A DNA stretch of 64,000 nt from Daphnia pulex (GCF_021134715.1 NC_060024.1:11160001-11224000); one strand, 5' to 3'; positions 51,601-64,000 are shown, counted from the stretch's first letter. Notes: generated from the letters alone by a model not told the origin. Made by a program: numbers and translations.

Positions 51601-54027
51601 GAGTTCTCGTTCTCAAGAAGTTGAACGTGTAAAAATGTAATTAAGTCTCTCTTTTGACAGGTCGGTTGTATTTTCTGGTTTATTATTAAGATCTTTGCTC
51701 TCGGCAAAATGTTGCACTCCGCCCTTTTCGCAAAACGATGCGAGTTTCTCGAGGCGTGTCGTAAGTCCATGGCCCACATGTTTAAGCATATTCCATAACG
51801 GGTTTGTAAATTCCCGTTTTTTTTTTTAAATAAGACCACGGGACAATATTAAAATATTTCCACAGAGCGACACAGCAAATGGGGCTTGTTTACTGCAGTA
51901 AACAAGAAACAGTATAAGAAAGTTCATCGATCGATCTTGTTATATTCCTATATCCAAGTTCCAGGGGTGAGCAGTGGCTTATATTAAAATATCATCATTA
52001 CTCTAGCCCACACATTTTGTGTGTCGGTAAAGTAATAACTGGCGAATTGAGTTTCGTTAAGTTCTATAAATAGCTATAAAATCCCCCTACACGGTTGCGC
52101 TGCACGTTGCGAACGTAACGTGACGCACGGCGACGAAATGGCCGGGTTTTACGGTCAACCTTTCGACCTATTCGAGGCCCCCCATTTTAGCTATAGAAGA
52201 CTGAATGTTACCAAGTATAGATTGTTATAATAAACTGATATCCCTGTTTATTGCTCGCCGTCTCAAATCGATCGACCAGCGTTCCTATGACATCACCAAA
52301 TTCTCTTCAAACAATTATTTTACAAGCTTCAGGTCAACCGACAAAAAGTCAAAAACCTCATTATTCAACTACGCACAGTCTTTGAAAATGGCTGTCTGGC
52401 GCCAGTGACACTGCCGACTAAGCAATCGAAGCGAATAATCCGCCTCGCTTTGCAATTCTAACCGGAATGTAGTTAAGATGCAAAATTATTCAGAATGTTA
52501 TTCATGACCATTTGAAGAGGAAGTGCGCGTAATTGAACCGAGTGAATGACCGTCAATTAACTAGATATAGGTAGCGTTCCTGCTAAAAGCCTTTTGATCG
52601 GGTATAGTAGCCTTCCAAGATCTCAATTACGCAAGATAAAGCAGCCCGCGTAGTACTGCACATGTATAAGAGTCGAACGCCAGGGTTTTATTGACACTCT
52701 ACATCCCTTGTGAGCGCAGCAGCCAGATCTTGAAATGACTCTTCCAGCTTCCATAGCAGCCAGTATTAGAAAATTGCATTACGGTCTTGGCACTTTCAGT
52801 TAAGGAACGCTCCCTAAGGGATCTGAGCACCGATCTCGTACAGTATACATTTAAAGTTATGGCTGCAGTATATTATTGAAAAGTCGATAGCAGTCGAGTG
52901 ATGAGAAGATAAGGAATGAAATGGGACCAACTTGTTACTGCTGTGCATACCTAGCTCTAATGCACATTGACCTTTATTCATTCGGATTTTTTTTTTCGTC
53001 TGGGACAAATGGGTGACGCTGGTCTGTAGCGATGGCAACCAGACCAAAAACCAACATTGGCGTTAACTATAAGGGATCGTCAAACGTACCAAATGACCAG
53101 ACGATGTCCGGATGCCTTTAAGCGAGCTATATTAGCGTTAAAATTAAGGTAATCACCCGACAGACTTGACATTTTGTCACAGAAAATTTAAACTAATGAG
53201 CTACTGAAAATTATCAGGTGGCGGTTTTGTTAAGACTGGATGAAGATTAGGCTTTTTAATCATCTGTGCGAATTATCGGAAGGCGGATAACACAATCCTT
53301 TGTATTAGTTCAATTGGGTCACAATCCATGCATATCCTTTTTGAGAAAAATTTCTTCTACGCGTTTCAAATGAACTCAAGGATAAACAAAAAGTTCAAAT
53401 ATGTGCATGAAATTTGCACACATTCAATATTCACAGCAGGGCAAATAAAAACCCTGCTTGAGAGTATATAGACTCAATTGCGCTTTAACGATAAATAGGA
53501 TTACATTTTGTCCTTGGTTTCGAATGAATCCCGATTCAAACTTCCAATCAAGGACAAATCGGAATCCCATCAAGATAAATGACAGCCACCTGACGGAACG
53601 CACCAAGCTCTTGTTATCTCTCGGAGAGAAAGCAAAGTTAAAAAAAAAAGCATTTCTTAGCCAACCGTTGAAGTAAGAAGAAGTATTTTTTCTCACCTCC
53701 CTGGGGCAGTTTTCTTTTCGTGTTTCCTGCTCGAACTGTGAATAATCAACCCCAGCAGCTTTAGAAAGACTGTAGCAGAGTGTAGCTGACCCTCCTCTTT
53801 CGAAGCTTTCTCCTGTCTGTATTATACCCGTTTTGTAGACGAATTTCCAATGTGATTGCGCATTTCATGTCAAGGTAATCATCTATACGGTTAGGTAACT
53901 ATCAGTTTTGACCTGCTTTTATTCTGTAATAGGTAATGCGGTTGATTTTGACCACCTAAAGGATCGTTTTTTCTTTGATATTCGGCTACAATTACATCGA
54001 CAGTTGGTCGAAAAAAGGCAGAGCAGG
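48607..54027. other. Intergenic region, no gene recognised
   Basis: About 5.4 kb between the divergent ABCG genes at 48606 (-) and 54028 (+). Open frames of 60-118 codons occur on both strands, without motifs or consistent splice structure. The right end must contain the promoter of the gene at 54028. A TAATAG acceptor-like site near 53933, in frame with that gene, leaves open the possibility of a longer N-terminus or a spliced 5' UTR. Confidence 0.45.
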
Positions 54028-57000
54028 ATGGAAGCTGAACCAAGATCGAGCGCGTCGAGTTCCGATGGAACGAAAACGCAGAAATACAACAAAGTGACGA
54101 CGACATTGGATCTTGGCTTCCGCGATCTCTGTTTCACCACGGGCAAAGGTAAGACGACTGTATATATATACACGATTGTAACCTGGGCATTAGGAAAACT
54201 TTCTCCCCTCCTGGCGTTTTCACCGGTATTTATCTCCGGCCGCGTTCCTTAATCAGTTGCGCATCAGCCAGGGCGATATTTGACTGTGTGCAGACTCCCA
54301 TGTTTACGTAAAGGTGCGTTTCTCCTATTTGTTTAGGGGAAAAGGCTAAGAGGATCTTACACAAAATGAGCGGTGCCTTCAAGTCGGGCCAGCTGACGGC
54401 CATTCTAGGGCCGTCCGGAGCCGGGAAAACTTCTCTAATGAATATTCTAGCCGGCTTAAAGTAAGCACAATTCTCAAATTGATTATATAAGACTACGCCA
54501 TCAATGAATAGAATCGTTTTTACTTTACTAAAAGGACGAGTGGAGTGGAAGGTCGGGTCCAAGTGAACGGAGCCGAACGGGACTTGAAAAATTTCCGCAA
54601 AAGGTCGGCGTACATCACACAAAAGGACCATCTGCTGTCCAACTTAACCGTCGACGAGTACATGCTGGCTGCTGCCCATCTAAAATTAGGGAACGGCGTC
54701 TCTAATAATAAAAAAAAATCTATCGTGAGTGAATTTGCATACGCTATTTTTAGATTTGTCAGATTTTCGAAACTATAGTCAAGATGAACATTTGATCGCC
54801 TGCAGATAGAAAATGTAATGGCAACACTTGGGCTGAACGAAACTGGACAGACACGAATCTCTTGTTTATCTGGTGGGGAATGCAAGCGACTTTCTATCGC
54901 ATTGGAATTGGTTAACAATCCAACTATTTTGTTTCTGGACGAACCCACCAGGTAAAAACTGGTTGAATATTTAATTTCGTGATTCAGGTTTTTAAGTCTG
55001 GTTTCAACTTTGTTTTTCTTTTCTTAGTGGATTGGATAGTTCATCGAGTTTCCAATGCGTCTCATTATTGCGTGACCTTGCCAGGAGTGGAAGGACTGTA
55101 AGAAAATAATTCAAATTATCTTTTTTTGGAAAAAACAAATTCAATTTTACTTCACTTAAGGTGGTTACGACGATCCACCAGCCCAGTTCGAGATTACTGG
55201 AACACTTTGATCACCTCTACATCGTCGCAGGGGGATCGTGCATGTACCAAGGACCTGTTCAATCTCTCGTACCCTATCTGCACACGATGAATTTGAACTG
55301 TCCCAGCTATCACAACCCCGCTGACTTTGGTAAAAACACACACACAATACCCTTGTAGACTTGTTCCACGTGTCGGTAGATTAACCACGTACACGTGACG
55401 CAATTCGCCAATTACTAAACTCGCAAAAAAAGTTATTGATTTCAAATGAGACGTTGACTTATAGTTCATAAAAGAAAAAAAGGAAATGCGGAGGTGGACA
55501 TTGTCGATATCCGCCATCGTTTTTCCGGTTTCTTGATTGTGTCGTAACTACATAGTCGACGATGACCTCGCTTTCAGTCTATACACAAAGAGCTAACACT
55601 CATCAATGTCTCCTTTGCCCCCCTCCCTACCAGCAATGGACATAGCCAGCGGAGAATACGGAGACGTTTTATCCCGACTGGTAACCGGCATAGAGAACGG
55701 ACGACTCATTTATCAGGAATCGCCGACGCCGACGCTGGCGTCGCCCTCGCTAAGCCACGGTAATAGAATAGAACAAAATGATTTGAAGTTATATTTATGG
55801 TCTCAAAAAAAAAACGCCCAAATGACAGATACCGGATTTTACGATGAGGACGAAGACGTAAACATGCTGGACGGAAATAAGAAAAACAAAAAGAAAGATA
55901 AAACTCAAAACGAAAGGCTGATTTATGCAGCTCCATTTCACACACAAGTGGCCGTTCTTCTAGGAAGGACTTGGAGAACCATTTGGCGAGAAAAAGTACT
56001 CACGCCCATTTTTTATTATTCATTCAAGTTAACCTTATCCCACGATTGTCATCACGGCTCAATGATATCCTTATTTTATCGGCGTCGCTTTGAAATATTC
56101 AAGTCGAATCTCGCAAAAAAAAAAGTTAAAAGCTGGATATTATTTGACTGTGTGACCTACATATTCCCCAGGAAGGAACTGTGTACGTACAGCATAATTG
56201 TGTAATGTTATTTTTCGGCCCAGATGTTGACGATGCTCCGTTTCGCCGCCCACATCGTCGTGAGTATTCTAATGGGCATGCTGTACTGGCGGGTGGGCGA
56301 CGACGCCGCCGTCATTTACAACAACGCAGGATTACTCTTCTTCAACCAGCTGTTCATCCTTTTCGCCGCCATGATGCCGACTATTGTGACGTGTGAGTAT
56401 TTACACAAACACACATACACATACCCAAATCGATTCGTATTTACATTTCTCCGATATCCGGCGCCCATCTCTTTGAAATAGTTCCGCTGGAGAGAAAAGT
56501 GCTAGTGCGGGAACATTTGAATCACTGGTACAGTCTCAAAGCCTATTACCTGGCCAAAACGCTGGCCGACATTCCGTTCCAGATCGTCTTTCCTACTTTA
56601 TATTTGGTGACCGTCTACTTGATGACCAACCAGCCGATGAGTATCGAACGTTTCGGCATGTTGCTGGCCATCACCATTTGCATGTCGCTGGTAGCGCAAG
56701 GAATCGGATTATTAGTCGGTGCGGCTTTCAGCATCCAAGTGGCCGTTTTCGTGGCACCTGCATGCGCCATTCCGTTCCTGCTCTTCTCCGGCTTCTTCGT
56801 CAACCTCAACTCCATTCCGCCCTACATGTCGTGGATCGCCGACGTCAGTTTCTTCCGCTACGCCTTCCAGGGCTCCATGCTGGCCACGTACGGGTTCGAT
56901 CGGCCGCCGCTGGCCTGCTCTCAAGCCTACTGCCATTTTCGCTACGCTCAAAAGTTTCTGGAACAGTTCGACCTCGGTCAAAGTTCCTACTACATGTCTG

Positions 57001-57086
57001 TCGTCGGTTTGCTCATCTTTTTCATTTTGATACGAGTGGCCGGCTACGTTGTCTTGCGCTTTAAACTTCGCCATGTCCGCAACTGA
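54028..57086 (+). CDS. ABCG half-transporter, 628 aa, 10 exons (not duplicated here)
   Basis: Exons: 54028-54148, 54337-54460, 54535-54724, 54806-54951, 55028-55097, 55161-55329, 55634-55759, 55829-55995, 56224-56392, 56482-57086; total 1887 nt. I chose ATG 54028 ([12 protein letters not shown]) because it gives an N-terminus like the other copies; the frame is open to an upstream ATG at 53908. Walker [10 protein letters not shown] is near 65-73, with [43 protein letters not shown], an acidic then lysine-rich linker ([15 protein letters not shown]) and [20 protein letters not shown], with Cys pair ACSQAYCHF. Its exons, above all exon 10, look more GC-rich than those of the other copies, and no broken copy of it is present. 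Confidence 0.94.
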
Positions 57087-58561
57087 GTTTGCTGCTCTGT
57101 TCTATTTTTAGGAATAATCCGTAGCAGAATTGTTTGATATTATTGACGCAACACTGGAGCCCCTCCCCGAAAAAAATGAATAAAACGATACAAAATGATA
57201 AATAAGAAGAATTCTATGGACAAGTATGTGTACATATCAAACTCCTTTTTTGTCAAATGCAATATAGTCTCGTTCGAGGCTTTCTGATGGCCCAATGGGA
57301 GAGTGACGCAAGTCGGACTATACAGCTCAGTAGTCTAGTATAACGCAATCAATACCCCCCCACTAGCTGAAAAGAACGAGCGTCAGCGTTGACTGATCAA
57401 TAACGTCTTTGATGAAAATCTGCGAGACACACAGAGAGAAACGATTGCGTCCGCACAAAATCCCCTGTACTTCATCATATTCCTTAACAGAATCAAATGA
57501 TTACACTGACGGAGGGGAGAGAGAGATGGTGACGGATGCTGGCGCCCATCTTTTTTTTTCATTTCTCTATACGAACTCTTAAAACACAAATGCTAGAAAC
57601 GTTTTGCTGCCATGGAAACGGTAAGAGAAGACGAAATCAAAAAGGATGCTTTCTGGATGATTTCCGTTTCCGCTTGCATATATATACCTCACTGGGCACG
57701 GAAGCATCTTGCACTTCGACAGCCAGAGAGAAATCGATGGCGGAAGAGACTTCCTCCTTCAACTTCTTTGTCACAAAAGAAATCAACAACCTTTTTCTTT
57801 TTTGAGAAAAGAGTTGCGAGAAATCCTATTTGGATTTTTCCCGCTACATATAACCTTGTTTGGAGTCGTTCGGTAAGAATCCCTTCTTCTTGTACCCAAC
57901 ACAGCAGCACTCACGTCAATACAAGTTTCGTGAGAAAAGGGCAGAGTGCTGGGCTCGAAAAAAAAACTAAAAGCGAGCAATATTTTTTTCCATTTAGGTT
58001 TGAACAAGTTTAGAAACACAACGCAACTTGTGTGCGCCGACAAAAATGTTTCAAGTTTTTCTCGGTACACACAAAAAGACAAAATTTGTCCCAAGACTTA
58101 ATGTCGGGAAGCTGGGACGCTGCTCATGAGGAAACGCACTGAACTTCCGTTTTTTCGTACTTCCGTTAGCCATTGGCTAACTAATTAATTGCCTTTCGGG
58201 GGCTTGTCTATTCCGCATAGACACACAAAAGCTGGGCGCGCACACCACACCCATTTCGAAGCTGACGTGCGATAATAGAATCATCAATCAGCCATTACGT
58301 GTCAGAGTGTCGCCAGTGCGACAACGTTGTCGCATCTTTTTTGTGTTTGTCCTATAGCAGCCGAGAGAACCGGAAGATTCATTACAGTTTCAGCGTGCGC
58401 GGAATTATAAGAAAGCGGGAGTGGAGATGCAGCGGCGTGCATCCGCAATGTCTTTCATCTGTTATTTCGCGTCCCACTGTTTTTAGGCGAGAAGCTGCTG
58501 TTTCCCCTCCAACAGCAGCATTTCCAATCTATTTCATGTCTCCCTTCCGCCCTCTAAAATA
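57087..58561. other. Intergenic region
   Basis: Holds the 3' flank of the ABCG gene (an AATAAA-containing stretch around 57178-57185) and upstream sequence of the next gene. Open frames on both strands here lack motifs. Confidence 0.45.
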
Positions 58562-58569
58562 TATATAAA
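58562..58569 (+). promoter_or_regulatory. Candidate TATA box for the four-TM protein gene
   Basis: TATATAAA is followed by GCGGATGGG and, about 30 bp downstream, a pyrimidine-rich start-like region near 58595. It is about 410 bp upstream of the proposed start codon at 58980. A weaker TATATTTA lies at 58761-58768. Confidence 0.4.
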
Positions 58570-58979
58570 AGCGGATGGGTTGCAATGTTGTTACATCATT
58601 TGCCCGTTGCCTCTCCCGAACGGAAATGCGGAAAGAATTAATAAAAGAATAAAATAAATAAAAATAGGAAATTTTGGAACACCCAGCGATTTTCTTTTCC
58701 GGCCGGCGAGCATGCGCATAACGTAAACCGCTAGCTTTTACTCTACTCTACTGCGGTCCATATATTTAGAAGGATGCAATGACGACGGGGTTGATCAGTA
58801 CGTCGACATCCAGCGGATTGCTCTCATCTCGTTCTCTCCTCCTAGACAGTTGCCTAACCTTCCCCCCCACAGACTTTATTTACCCGCGTCGTGTGTTGCT
58901 TGTGCTGTGTGTGTGCCATGTTCCGGCTGTGTTTCAACTGGCACTAAAGGAATTTTTATTATTTTTTTGGGCGCACCTT

Positions 58980-60879
58980 ATGGCGATGGCCCTCATCCAG
59001 TTTTGTTGCTGTTGGAGTACGCTCCGCAGCGGATGCTACGCCAGCGCTTTGTACACAATGGTGAGTCAGTCGAAACTATCTTGATTAATCACGTACAAAG
59101 ATATTGGTGCGGTGTCTAGTATCAAAGATGTTGGGGGGGACTGTAGAGTTTCAAATTACATTTGGTCGCCCAAATATTTCCATTCTGTCGCTAATGATCC
59201 AATGGGATGTTAGATCTATTTCACGGTAACGATCACGATGGTCACAATCTTTGGAGTGGCCGAAGGAGATCCGGAATCGGCCGGATACGGAGAACTTCCG
59301 TCAAGCACTTCGCCCACAACAGATCCAGTGGAGGACCTTGAAAGTATATCGATTGCCGATGACATATAAGCCTTGGGATATCTAAAAGACGTTCAAAACT
59401 GTTTTATTTTATTTCCATTTTTTCGCACAATTCAAACAAACATGAAAAGCGCTGAAAATCCTGAATATTTGCGTCGTGACATTGTCTGCCTTGGGATTGG
59501 TTTCGACTTTCTTCCTTTTTTACGGGCTAGCCAAGGTAAACATTTCGCATGTGAGAAGAAATGGAAGCCGGCGGATATCTCTATTCAATCTAAATTCTCT
59601 ATTTGCACACACAGAACCGTAGTCCGTTCCTTCTGCCGTGGGTTGTGATCGTTTCGTGTACAACAGCTGTCGACCTGATATACGCTATTTACCTGCTCAT
59701 TCACATGGTATACAGAAATTGCAATTGAATTTTCTTTAAAAAAAACAAATTTGATAACACGCGATTGAACATGCAGGAATCTCTCAATCCCATTTCCGCC
59801 ATGATATTCACCAGTGATTTTGTGTTAGTCATCGTTAATGTAAGTCCCGTAATTGTTTTTTAATAGCCTTTCATCAAATCGAATTGTAACCAAGAATTTA
59901 TTGCAGGTCTACTGTATCCTGTGCGTAGTTTCCCAGTTTCAAGAATTGAACCGGAATCTATCCTTAGAAGGGGTTGGTGTTGTCACATTTAAATTAGCAT
60001 AATAATTTCGAGCTATAAAGTCATCATCATCTAACTAATATCATTCATTCGATTCAGCAAATCGAGGGCTTGGCGGTGACGGGCGATTTCGATACCAATC
60101 ATTCGAATAATCAACCGCCGATGGAAGAGATTAAACTGAGTGAAGTTGTCGCGGGAGCCGATCTACGCCAATGCCGCCCTCAATTAGGTAAGGCACTCAA
60201 ATTTCTAATAAAAATAGGATGGCAATAAAAACACGACAAGTAATCAAAGGTATTGCCTTGGCATCGTCGGATGGGAATCCGACGAAAGTAGCGCGTTAAT
60301 TAAATTGAATCTGGAGCGCTCGCGATGACCCCTAGCAACCGTTCCGATATGTTGTTTCCCCCTCCATGTTGTTTCCAGTATACGCTTGATTTAATATGTA
60401 GAGAAAAAAGAAGAAGGGGAAACAAAATTCTTCAGAGACCATCAGTAATGGGCAAAAGAGATGGCAAACGCGCGCGTACATATCGATCGATCCTTTGACG
60501 TAAAGATTTCATAGAGATACATAGGGTGAAGGGGGGAAAGAGAGTGTAAAGGAAATGGGGTAGAAGACAGCCGACATGTTGTCTAGTTGTGTTCTTTGAT
60601 CGTGTGTCAACAAACAGCACAGCAACTGTCTTCTTTAGAAAGACATTGAGCTAAATTGGATTTTCATATATGCGTGTATACGAAATAGACGCCGTTTGCG
60701 CCGAGAATCTGTGGATCGGCTGTCAGCATCCGGATAACCCACAACAACAACGTATGCCACCGCAGGCGCGGCCAGACATTTGGCTCGACACAGATGACGC
60801 CAATCAACAACAGCAACCAGACAATTCACAGCAGCGACGCGTGACTTTCAAATGTCGACCGACAGTCAGCAGTTCCTAG
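58980..60879 (+). CDS. Four-transmembrane membrane protein, 279 aa, 8 exons (uncharacterised)
   Basis: Exons: 58980-59060, 59214-59343, 59450-59535, 59615-59707, 59777-59839, 59907-59972, 60058-60187, 60689-60879; total 840 nt, every junction GT-AG and in phase. The N-terminus MAMALIQFCCCWSTLRSGC has the cysteine cluster followed by a Leu-Arg-x-Gly motif seen in small arthropod tetraspan proteins of the DUF4728 type (recognised by resemblance only). Predicted helices: about 17-45, 73-97, 104-128 and 141-163. An acidic Ser/Thr loop (about 46-70) lies between helices 1 and 2. The C-terminal 115 residues are hydrophilic and Gln-rich, with CAENLWIGCQHPDN. The frame is also open upstream to an ATG at 58779. 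The last acceptor (AAATAG at 60688) has a weak pyrimidine tract, so exon 8 is the least certain. Confidence 0.68.
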
Positions 60880-63800
60880 TCCATAAAGTGGCCAACCCCA
60901 ACTTGATCTTGTGGCTTTTTTCCCCATCTATTCTTCAATTTTCCCCCGCATCACCGACCCTGCTATAACATCGGCGCCTTTCGGGGGGAGAGACGGTGAC
61001 AAACTTTTTAACTAGCCCGATGTGTGTGTTTGTGTTTCTATATCAAAGAAAGTTATAGACTCTGCAGAGGAAACTTTGTACGAGAGCGTGCTGCGCTGGG
61101 TGTGTGTGTGTTGGTGAAAGGATAATAAGGCCTTTCATCTTGCGCGGGATCTCGGCATCCTTCTTTCTTATAAATATGAAGGTTGTGACACACAGGAGGG
61201 CCAACCAAAAATGAGCCTCCACCCTACAAGATATGTAGTTTTCTCTCTCCCGCGTTGCTTTCGGTCTCTATTAGAGCGTGATGATGTCAAAAAAAACATA
61301 ACAAAAGTGAATGCTTCATAACTTATTACAGTGCAAGTTTCTTCAAGAAAAGATTCGTTCGACGTCACACAAACTGTGGGTGCCTTGTTATTAGCTCGTA
61401 TGAGTGTGAACGGTGTGCTAGAGACCAGGTTTCTTTTTCACGACCAATTATATCTTCCATCCCACCAGATTCTTTTCTTGTTTCATTTGCTGGGCGTTCA
61501 TATGCGTGAAGGAAAAACAAGTTTAACGCTGTGGAATAAGCCCTATCCTTTTTCGCTGAGACTCTGGAAAACAACTCACGTGAAAGCTTGAGGAGTTCGT
61601 CTGTGCGGAATAATGTCGAAACAACATCAACCGAAAGCCGAGCGCTCACGACCTAGGACCTGAATAATTCAAACCGCAAAGAGCAGCAGCAGCAACAACA
61701 GACAAACTTACCACTCCATTTGGAGATGTATCCAATACGGAGTAGAGCTCGATCCATCGGTAGAAAAAGCATTTCTCTATCCTTTTTGCAAGTACATATA
61801 GATGATGATATTTCCACGAGAAAGAAAAAAGAAATTCACCGCTGTGATTAAATCTATCCTGTTTTTTTCGCTCCCCTTTTTTGGAAATGAAATTTAATAC
61901 AACCCTTCCCCATCTGCGCATGATATATAAAAACAAATGTGTTTCATCTTCATGAAAGAATAATGTGCATACACTCTCTCCCATGTAAAGAATCAAAACA
62001 GCAGAGGGAAAACCCTTTTTTCTTTTTCTTTTTTCAAATCCACACATTATTTTGATCCCGGCTGCCGCCATGTTCTTTTTCGTAATGTTTTATATGGAAT
62101 AATCTAATTTACTGTGGCACAGGCGGTGGCACTTTTTGGTTGCAACAACAAGAAAAAGAAAAACAATTCGATCGATTGTATACTTTTGTTTCGAGATGAA
62201 AATGCGTAAAAAGAAAAATACATTATGTATACTACATATTATAAATATCAATAATTACATTTATCGATTATTTGTTTTTCTTTTAGATAAACCAATTTTT
62301 TATTTCCCTTGTTGAATTTTTGGAGGCTGGCTTTTCTTTCTTAAAAAAACGAACTATAGGGATAGAAAATGACATTCATGTAACGAAGTGGTTGACGTTC
62401 GTGAGTAGTCTGCGGGAGGGTGGAAAGAGATATATATGTTTATGTAAAGAGTTGCTGTTGGGTCGCCGAATAAGCCGTTCGTCGTCGCTGCTGCTGGCTC
62501 TTTTCTATTTTGCTTTCATCATCTTTTTCTTGTTCGGCAGTTTGAGAGGCTGTTGAACGATCTCTAGTCAAGCGGAACTAAAATTGATTTACTCCTGTCA
62601 GGCCATCACAGCGTGTGCTGCACTCCAAGATTGAGTTGGGAAGGTGGAACTTACGTGACTACATCAGCAGCGTGAATAGGCCGCTCCCATTTTCTTTCTC
62701 TCCCGCCATTATTTTCCACCAAATCCATCCTATCCGCTTTTGATCGATTCAATGCCAAGTTCTAGCAATCCGATCACGATCTCATAGTCTTTTGAAATGA
62801 ACCAAACTCAAGAACTCGGTTAGAAGACAAAAACGAATGACGTCTTCTGCCACATCGCCTAGTACACTTGAACAGAAATAAAATAAAAAAGCGGAGCCGT
62901 TGGGATTGACTAGCAAAACCTGAAGATGTTTCAGCCCAAACCATCGATTGTTTGGTTTTTAAAAAAGAAAAGAAATCTCTCCTTCCGTCTGCGGATGTCA
63001 TTTCCAGGAGCCGACGTGTCTGACGTCACAATCGATCCTTAGACGTGTGTGTGTATAAATACACACAATGTGAAGATGTAAAAAAAAGATTTCGGCAAGT
63101 AATGGAACACTTTCATCAATCGCTGTTGTCTGGGAAATGTGAAAATGAGAAAGAAAAGACGAGAAATTCTCTCGGCTATCTCGTTGTGTGTGTATAACAA
63201 TAGGATCGACACAAAACGCTTCCCAGGGTGACGATCAATTAGTAGTGGCTTCCTTCTTTCAAACAAACTTTTCAATAACATTTGCGGGGGTCGGCAGCGG
63301 ACTGAGCTAGGGATTTGTTGTTTTAATTTTCTATTTTCCCATTTCTAAATTTAACACTTTTCCGCCTTTGTGTCGGCGCGGTTCGAATTGCACTTTGACA
63401 AATCGGATCTGCCATAAAAAATGTAGACGTAGTTCTTGTATACGGTAAATAATAGCGCACAAACTTGGGTTTTTATTCCGGTGAAACAGCGAAAAGCTTC
63501 TTGCAGAATTCTTAGAATTCATCAAATAAAATATCAAGAGTTGATATTAGGATATGGAATAGCAAAGAAGAGAAACAGTATCCAAGGAAAGTTTGCAGGC
63601 CCCTTAGCGAAATGATGATGACTAATGATTGTTTGAATGTAAGTTGATGAGGCCTCTTGTGTACGCACAAGAGTATGATTGCACCACATTGATCGGGTCG
63701 GATTATAGCCAAGGTATTTAGTTCTCTCTGTTCTCATTTATGGGGGAAAAGGTCTTTTAATAATCTTTGAATCCAGCCGGTTCATTCCTGTGCACAAATG

Positions 63801-64000
63801 ACGATCATTTTCTGTTCAATCGACGGATGGGCGAACCTTTTCATCCAGAAACAAGCAGGCCCACATGCCTGCACATACACACACCCACCCAAGTTTATTT
63901 TTTCTCCTTTTTTTCTTTCTTTTTCCCCCGCCAGGATATATAGAAATCGATCGTTTGGTTAATCTTCGCTCCTATTCTTTTTTCTATACTCGTTCTCTCT
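60880..64000. other. Right-hand intergenic region, no gene recognised
   Basis: The beginning is presumably the 3' UTR of the four-TM gene. The rest is AT-rich with GT-rich runs (around 61021-61110 and 63044-63070) and many homopolymers. Open frames of up to 141 codons on both strands have low-complexity, UTR-like composition and no domain motif. It could contain upstream exons or UTR of a gene beyond the window. Confidence 0.45.

Noticed and set aside
48723..52408. Several 60-118 codon frames between 48.7 and 52.4 kb as possible small genes.
   Set aside because: No shared motif, no signal peptide and no consistent splice sites; this number of frames is expected by chance in AT-rich DNA of this length.
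53908..54027. An N-terminal extension of the ABCG gene at 54028 from the upstream in-frame ATG.
   Set aside because: The extended segment has no counterpart in the other seven proteins and overlaps an acceptor-like TAATAG, so a 5' UTR is more likely; it stays possible.
61646..62071. A 141-codon minus-strand frame in the right-hand region.
   Set aside because: Low-complexity Lys/Phe-rich translation of AT-rich sequence with no recognisable domain.

Overview
The window looks like nuclear DNA of an arthropod, most likely a branchiopod crustacean such as Daphnia. That assignment is inference from three things: compact multi-exon genes with short GT-AG introns, a chitin-binding cuticle-type protein, and an expanded family of ABCG half-transporters. 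There are no operons, bacterial signals or CRISPR arrays.

The dominant feature is a cluster of ABCG half-transporter genes (ABCG1/ABCG4-like, NBD then TMD). Eight complete genes can be spliced from the sequence: 1157-3739(-), 5057-7773(+), 8490-11184(+), 14109-16636(+), 20004-22525(-), 42099-44775(-), 45819-48606(-) and 54028-57086(+). A ninth, partial gene (1-424, -) runs off the left end. All eight share one ten-exon architecture. Exons 2, 3, 4, 5, 6 and 9 are exactly 124, 190, 146, 70, 169 and 169 nt in every copy, and exon 10 is 599-605 nt. Every reconstruction is divisible by three and gives 614-628 aa.

Between the intact genes lie broken ABCG copies and a non-ABCG repeat, which reveal block duplications. 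Block i is 5.0-12.8 kb: gene, gene, repeat, fragment of gene 'A'. Block ii is 14.1-26.6 kb: gene, deleted pseudogene, repeat, intact A, pseudogene B, fragment of C. Block iii is 39.2-48.6 kb: pseudogene fragment, repeat, pseudogene A, intact B, intact C. Blocks ii and iii therefore kept complementary genes. Pseudogene B also carries a fold-back (giant inverted repeat) transposable element next to a tRNA-like remnant.

Blocks ii and iii are separated by an unrelated gene at 26936-32020(-). It encodes a secreted, repeat-rich protein of about 1548 aa with a single C-terminal chitin-binding type-2 (peritrophin-A) domain, and its first intron contains a tRNA-Gly(GCC) on the same strand. About 6.9 kb of apparently non-coding DNA follows. 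To the right of the ABCG cluster, 58980-60879(+) can be spliced into a 279-aa four-transmembrane protein. The remaining 3.1 kb shows nothing I can name.

The ABCG proteins are expected to dimerise and move lipids, sterols or xenobiotics across membranes. Individual substrates cannot be read from the sequence.
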